Shown here in pieces: positions 14,048 to 17,476 of a stretch of 17,476 nucleotides of DNA. The notes beneath the pieces were generated by a model. It was given only the letters and a program-made list of their open reading frames with translations, did no database searches and was not told the DNA's origin. Position numbers and translations under genes: made by a program. Source of the stretch: T1Sed10-7 sp041685505 (GTDB lineage Bacteria; Actinomycetota; Nitriliruptoria; Nitriliruptorales; Nitriliruptoraceae). Where the stretch lies: positions 1-17,476 of the forward strand of contig JAWLFQ010000049.1 in the NCBI GenBank assembly GCA_041685505.1. Direction: 5' to 3'. How positions within the stretch are numbered: the stretch's first letter is position 1; every line of letters begins with the position of its first letter.

Positions 14048-14599
14048 GTGTCACCGACCGCAGGTCGCCTTCTCCTTGCGGTCGTCGCCGCCGTGCTGCT
14101 GTCCGCCTGTGGCGGTTCCGAGGACGTCGACGAGTACGACCTCGGTACGCCCGGCGACGACCCGACCGTGGACGAGACCGATCCCGAGGGTGCCGACACC
14201 CTCGGGACCGACCCGGACGTCTTCGACGGCGAGGATCTCAGTGATGCGACGCTGACCACCCGCGACTCGCCCCTCGGGCCGCACCTGGTCGATGGGTCCG
14301 GCCGCACCGTCTACGTCTTCGCCCTCGATCCACCCAACGAGCGCACCTGCACCGACGACTGCCTCAGCCGCTGGCCGGTCGTCTCGAGCGACACCGATCC
14401 CGATGGTGCCGGCGCGGTCGAGGAGGACCTCCTCGACACGATCGAGCATGACGGCGACGGTCACCAGGTGACCTACAACGAGCAGCCCCTCTACTACTAC
14501 GTCGAGGACCAGCAGGTGGGCGATCTGGAGGGTCAGGGGCGCAACGGCGAGTGGTTCGTCCTCGATCCCCAGGGTGTGCCGATCCGCGACGAGGGCTGA
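14048..14599 (+). CDS. Lipoprotein with YxFxxD repeats (COG4315-like)
   Basis: A 183-residue secreted lipoprotein. The N-terminus has a hydrophobic helix (8-19) ending in the lipobox LLSAC with C21, which should be lipidated after export. Residues 25-66 are a strongly acidic, probably disordered linker. The rest matches the repeat family of lipoproteins with a Yx(FWY)xxD motif (Lipoprotein_15, COG4315): repeat one has GPHLVDGSGRTVYVFALD (77-94), then C101 and C105 and WPVV; repeat two has YYYVED (149-154) and ends NGEWFVLDPQG. The molecular function of the family is unknown. GTG 14048 is preceded by an ACGGAG site about seven bases upstream. The gene converges on the acyl-CoA synthetase with a three-base gap. 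Confidence 0.85.
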   Translation: MSPTAGRLLLAVVAAVLLSACGGSEDVDEYDLGTPGDDPTVDETDPEGADTLGTDPDVFDGEDLSDATLTTRDSPLGPHLVDGSGRTVYVFALDPPNERTCTDDCLSRWPVVSSDTDPDGAGAVEEDLLDTIEHDGDGHQVTYNEQPLYYYVEDQQVGDLEGQGRNGEWFVLDPQGVPIRDEG

Positions 14600-14602
14600 G
14601 CG

Positions 14603-16393
14603 TCACCCCCCGTCACGGTCGCTGGTGCCGTAGATGTCGTCGACCACCTCGGAGAAGTGCGCGACGATCGTGTCGCGACGGGGCTTGTGGGTCGGCGTGA
14701 GCTCTTCCGCCTCCATCCGCAGGGGACGCTCGAGGATCCGGAACTCGCGGATGGCCTCCGCCCGTGACACCTGTCGGTTCGCGTCCTCGACGGCACGGGC
14801 GACCTCGGCGTGGATCTGCTCGTCCTGGTGCAGCGTTTCCGCATCCACCGTCCCGTCATCGGTGACGACACGCGTGGCATGATCGGGATCGAGGGTGATC
14901 AGGGCGGCGATGAAGGGTCGCCCGTCACCGATCACGACCGGCTCGGCGATCAGTGGGTGGGCGCGCAGGGCCTCCTCGAGGGGTTCCGGGGCGACGTTCT
15001 TGCCGCCGGCGGTCACGATGAGCGCCGTGGTACGGCCGGTGATCCGCAGGTAGCCGTCCTGGTCGAGGGTGCCGAGGTCGCCTGTGTGCAGCCATCCGTG
15101 CGCATCGAGGACCTGTGCGGTGGCCTCCGAATCCTCGTGGTAGCCCGCGAAGACGTTGGGGCCGCGGATCAGGACCTCGCCGCCGTCGTCGATGCCCACC
15201 TCGACCCCGGGCAGGGGGAGGCCGACGGTGCCCACCCGCGGCGCCTCGGGCCGGTCGATCGTGGCCGGGGCGCTGGTCTCGGTCAGGCCGTACCCCTGCA
15301 CCACGGTCACCCCGGCCGCCCCCATCAGGTGCACGATGTCGTCGCTGAGCGGCCCACCACCCGACAGCGCGTGGCGGACCTCACCGCCGAGCGCATCACG
15401 TACGCGGCGGTAGACCAGGGGGCGTGCGAGCATCGCCTTCGCACGCGTCGCGAGCCCCGGGGAGGAGTCCTGTGCGAGCTGCGTCGCGGTCTCCTGCGCC
15501 ATGTCCACCACCCCCTGGGCGATGCCCGAGGTGGCCTGCTCGTGGAGCCTCTCGGTGATCTTCTCGAAGACCCGGGGCACGCCGAGCAGGAACTCGGGTC
15601 GGACGGCCTGGAGGTCCTCGGGGAGCTGGTCGCGGGACCGTGCGTAGCCGATCAGCGCGCCCGTCTCCAGGCAGGCGAACTGGATGATCCGGGCGAACAC
15701 GTGGCTCAGCGGCAGGAACAGCAGGGTGGAGGGCCGTTCGCCGCTGAACGCGGCCTGGACGGCGCGCAGGGCCTGCTGGGTCGTCCAGACCAGGTTGTGA
15801 TGGGTCAGCACACAGCCCTTGGGTGGGCCGGTGGTGCCGGAGGTGTGGACGATGGAGGCGATGGCATCGCCGCGCAGCTCGTCGAGGCGCTGCGACAGCA
15901 CGGCGCGTGCCGCGTCGTCGGCGCGGGCGGCGAGGTCGTCGAGCGCACCGTCATCGAACACCAGGATCCGATCGGCCCCCGCCACCTCGTCGCGGATGCT
16001 GGCGATCCGGTCGGCCAGTTGCCGGGACCCCGTCAGCACCGTGCGGGCCCGTGTGCTGTCGAGCACCCACGCGCAGCGTTGCGCGGGGTCGGTCTCGTAG
16101 ACCGGGACGGTGACGCCGCCTGCGGCCAGGATGGCCAGGTCGGCGATCGTCCACTCGGGACGTGTCGGGCTCATGATGGCCACGGTCCCGCCCGGTTCGA
16201 GCCCGAGGGCGATGAGCCCGGCCGCGACCTCCCTGACGCGGCTGGCGACCTCGCGCCACGACATCGCGACCCAGTCCTGCCCGTCGTGGAACCGCAGCGC
16301 CTCGGCCGGGTCGTCGGCCCGCTCCCACAGCGCCGTGGTGAGGTGCGCGTGCGCGTCGACCGGGTCGGGTTCCGGGCCGGCGACCAGGTCCAC
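14603..16393 (-). CDS. Long-chain acyl-CoA synthetase (AMP-forming, FadD-like)
   Basis: A 596-residue adenylate-forming enzyme of the FadD15-like group that would activate fatty acids to acyl-CoA with ATP. From GTG 16393 the motifs are TSGTTGPPKG (184-193), GYGLTE (367-372), GWLHTGD (433-439), the hinge and following loop GRTTALIVTAGGKNVAP (453-469), and LTPTHKPRR (565-573) with the catalytic Lys at 570. All are intact. I chose GTG 16393 because AGGAG lies five bases upstream and a -10 box (TACGGT) lies at 16434-16439. The in-frame GTG at 16450 has no ribosome-binding site and would put that promoter inside the gene. The extra 19 residues are possible if 16450 is used. The protein is probably cytosolic or peripherally membrane-bound. 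The substrate chain length is not readable from sequence. Confidence 0.93.
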   Translation of the reverse strand: MDLVAGPEPDPVDAHAHLTTALWERADDPAEALRFHDGQDWVAMSWREVASRVREVAAGLIALGLEPGGTVAIMSPTRPEWTIADLAILAAGGVTVPVYETDPAQRCAWVLDSTRARTVLTGSRQLADRIASIRDEVAGADRILVFDDGALDDLAARADDAARAVLSQRLDELRGDAIASIVHTSGTTGPPKGCVLTHHNLVWTTQQALRAVQAAFSGERPSTLLFLPLSHVFARIIQFACLETGALIGYARSRDQLPEDLQAVRPEFLLGVPRVFEKITERLHEQATSGIAQGVVDMAQETATQLAQDSSPGLATRAKAMLARPLVYRRVRDALGGEVRHALSGGGPLSDDIVHLMGAAGVTVVQGYGLTETSAPATIDRPEAPRVGTVGLPLPGVEVGIDDGGEVLIRGPNVFAGYHEDSEATAQVLDAHGWLHTGDLGTLDQDGYLRITGRTTALIVTAGGKNVAPEPLEEALRAHPLIAEPVVIGDGRPFIAALITLDPDHATRVVTDDGTVDAETLHQDEQIHAEVARAVEDANRQVSRAEAIREFRILERPLRMEAEELTPTHKPRRDTIVAHFSEVVDDIYGTSDRDGG

Positions 16394-16433
16394 GTCCGCT
16401 CCTGTCGATGGCGTGTCGATGGCGTGCTCCCCG

Positions 16434-16439
16434 ACCGTA
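16434..16439 (-). promoter_or_regulatory. Putative -10 box of the acyl-CoA synthetase gene
   Basis: Minus-strand TACGGT, which would start transcription near 16427 and leave a leader of about 34 bases with AGGAG before GTG 16393. It argues against the upstream GTG at 16450. Confidence 0.45.
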
Positions 16440-16530
16440 GGACCCGCCACCGGTGGGTCGCACGTGCGCGGCCGATCTCCGCTCGTCGGCAGCCACGAAC
16501 GCCACCGACCCCGATCGGAACGGAGACGAG

Positions 16531-16953
16531 GTGGCGCAACAGCCGGATGCCGCGCACCAGCGGCCGGAGGGTGTCGACGATGCGACCGTCGACGCGGTGG
16601 GCAGGATCGGTGAGGCCTTCGAACTGCTCGAACGTGCGCGCGGCGCGCTCTACGAGTTCCACCAGCGCATCGGCTGGGTGGACGACATCCTCGGTGACGG
16701 TCTGGAGCAGCTGCGCGCGGCGGGTCACACCGACCTCGCCGACGAGCTGTCCAGGACGTGGCTGGGGCGCAACGTGCTGCCCGGCATGTGGACCTTCGAG
16801 GTCGTGGAGGCCTTCGACCGGACCTACTACGCGGTCGCGGTCGAGAGCGAGCGTCGGGTGCGCGAGACGGTCATGGACGGTCGCCGCCACGTCCAGGAAG
16901 CCCACCGCAAGGCCCAGCGCCGCGTGGACGGGCCCCACGACGACGTGGACTGA
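16531..16953 (+). CDS. Conserved actinobacterial protein of unknown function
   Basis: A 140-residue soluble protein, predicted to be mostly helical. ELLERARGALYEFHQRIGWV (31-50), AAGHTDLADEL (63-73), LGRNVLPGMWTFEVVEAFD (78-96), TYY (98-100) and a basic end DGRRHVQEAHRKAQRR (116-131) match, from memory, a small family of conserved hypothetical proteins in mycobacteria and relatives. No function is known to me. The pattern is rich in aromatic and charged residues, with no cysteines and no membrane segment. GTG 16531 has GGAG five bases upstream. It is divergent from the acyl-CoA synthetase gene; I could not find a clear -10 box for it. A hairpin follows the stop. Confidence 0.8.
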   Translation: MAQQPDAAHQRPEGVDDATVDAVGRIGEAFELLERARGALYEFHQRIGWVDDILGDGLEQLRAAGHTDLADELSRTWLGRNVLPGMWTFEVVEAFDRTYYAVAVESERRVRETVMDGRRHVQEAHRKAQRRVDGPHDDVD

Positions 16954-16990
16954 ACCGCCCGTCGGCCGTGGGGCGACGCGGGGCCTCGCG

Positions 16991-17010
16991 CCCGTCGTAC
17001 GCCCGACGGG
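16991..17010 (+). terminator. Hairpin after the conserved small gene
   Basis: CCCGTCG (16991-16997) and CGACGGG (17004-17010) form a perfect 7-bp stem with a TACGCC loop. A second CCCGTCGG at 16958-16965, just after the stop codon, could pair with the same right arm and give an alternative structure. There is no T-run. It separates this gene from the TSUP transporter promoter. Confidence 0.5.
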
Positions 17011-17041
17011 GGCGGTGTGCGAGGCCACCTGTGGTCGGCGG

Positions 17042-17047
17042 TAGGGT
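17042..17047 (+). promoter_or_regulatory. Putative -10 box of the TSUP transporter gene
   Basis: TAGGGT, 19 bases before GTG 17067. Transcription would start near 17054, just before the GGAGG ribosome-binding site at 17056-17060. No -35 is evident. Confidence 0.4.
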
Positions 17048-17066
17048 CGTCGACCGGAGGTGCGGT

Positions 17067-17476
17067 GTGGAGCAGCTGGTCGTCGCCGCGATCGCGGCGG
17101 TCGGAGCGGCTGCGGGCGTGGCCGGCGGTATCGGTGGGGCGGTGCTGATCGTGCCGCTGCTGCTGCTGGTGGGCTTCGATGCGGTCCCAGCTGCCACCAT
17201 CGGCCTGCTGTCGGTGGCCACGGGCACGGCGGCTGCGGCACCCCGGCAGCTGGCCCAGCGTCTCGCCAACCACCGGCTGGCCGTGACCGTCGAGCTCGGC
17301 GCCGGCGTTGGGGTGGTGGCGGGTGCCCTGCTGCTGCCCCTGCTGCCCGAGGCGGCGTTCCGTGGGGTGCTGGCGGGGGCGATCCTCGCGGCGGTGGCGA
17401 GTGCGGTCCTCGGCCGGCCCGAGCGGGGCAGCGAAGGTGCCACCGAGCCACTGTCCTCGGTCGCGGAGTCGTCCGG
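17067..17476 (+). CDS. TSUP (TauE/SafE) membrane transporter, 5' part
   Basis: The first 136 residues of a membrane protein cut by the window end. It begins VEQLVVAAIAAVGAAAG, then the TSUP signature GGIGGAVLIVPLLLL (21-35), a segment TIGLLSVATGTAAAAPRQL with the loop RLANHRL, and another hydrophobic helix VELGAGVGVVAGALLLPLL. TSUP proteins move sulfite, sulfoacetate or other organic anions across the membrane; the substrate here is unknown. The end of the visible part (RPERGSEGATEPLSS) is a polar loop, suggesting the middle of the protein, since family members have 7-9 helices in about 250-300 residues. GTG 17067 is supported by GGAGG six bases upstream; another GTG at 17065 is out of frame. 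Confidence 0.85.
   Translation, partial: MEQLVVAAIAAVGAAAGVAGGIGGAVLIVPLLLLVGFDAVPAATIGLLSVATGTAAAAPRQLAQRLANHRLAVTVELGAGVGVVAGALLLPLLPEAAFRGVLAGAILAAVASAVLGRPERGSEGATEPLSSVAESS

Noticed and set aside
14810..17044. Long plus-strand frame covering the acyl-CoA synthetase antisense
   Set aside because: No recognisable motif in its translation, while the minus strand encodes an intact adenylate-forming enzyme.
1..17476. Defence, phage or biosynthetic cluster
   Set aside because: I looked for integrases, transposases, toxin-antitoxin pairs, nucleases with defence partners and polyketide or peptide synthases, and found none. FxsA alone is not evidence of a phage-defence island.

Overview
The window is GC-rich bacterial chromosome, by eye around 70% GC. 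It has many GTG starts, short intergenic gaps and TAnnnT -10 boxes without clear -35 boxes, which suggests an actinobacterium. Gene content agrees: a Soj/ParA-type ATPase near an RhlE-like helicase (as I remember from mycobacteria), crotonyl-CoA carboxylase/reductase, an FHA-HTH protein and a small conserved actinobacterial protein. A deep-branching high-GC lineage (Nitriliruptoria/Euzebya-like) is possible but not shown. I see no tRNA, rRNA, insertion sequence, phage, CRISPR or plasmid feature; this looks like ordinary core chromosome.

Layout. 1-875: tail of an unidentified gene overlapped by a PHP-domain phosphoesterase. 1002-2784: an overlapping trio of FHA-LuxR-HTH protein, ParA/Soj-like ATPase and four-cysteine zinc-ribbon protein. 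2815-5259: a convergent DEAD-box RNA helicase with a long Arg/Ser/Gly-rich tail, then a 366-base divergent region with a 28-bp tandem repeat between two predicted promoters. 5260-7923: a DUF885 putative metallohydrolase and a two-domain protein I do not recognise. 7912-9624: an AidB-like acyl-CoA dehydrogenase, convergent and overlapping. 9718-11176: a SpoU/TrmH RNA methyltransferase and an FxsA-family membrane protein, divergent, their start codons sharing one CATG. 11362-12714: crotonyl-CoA carboxylase/reductase. 12730-13425: a Bax-inhibitor-1-like membrane protein. 13728-14599: ribosomal protein L31 and a YxFxxD-motif lipoprotein. 14603-16393: a long-chain acyl-CoA synthetase. 16531-16953: a small conserved protein. 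17067 to the end: the start of a TSUP (TauE/SafE) transporter.

Themes. Three genes (AidB-like dehydrogenase, crotonyl-CoA carboxylase/reductase, acyl-CoA synthetase) act on acyl-CoA thioesters, but they sit in separate transcription units. The helicase, RNA methyltransferase and L31 belong to RNA/ribosome biology. The best candidate for an uncharacterised functional unit is the FHA-HTH/ParA/zinc-ribbon trio: a phosphothreonine reader fused to a DNA-binding domain, coupled to a positioning-type ATPase with no visible ParB or parS. The most unusual DNA structures are the repeat array between the helicase and DUF885 promoters and the head-to-head starts at 10465-10468.
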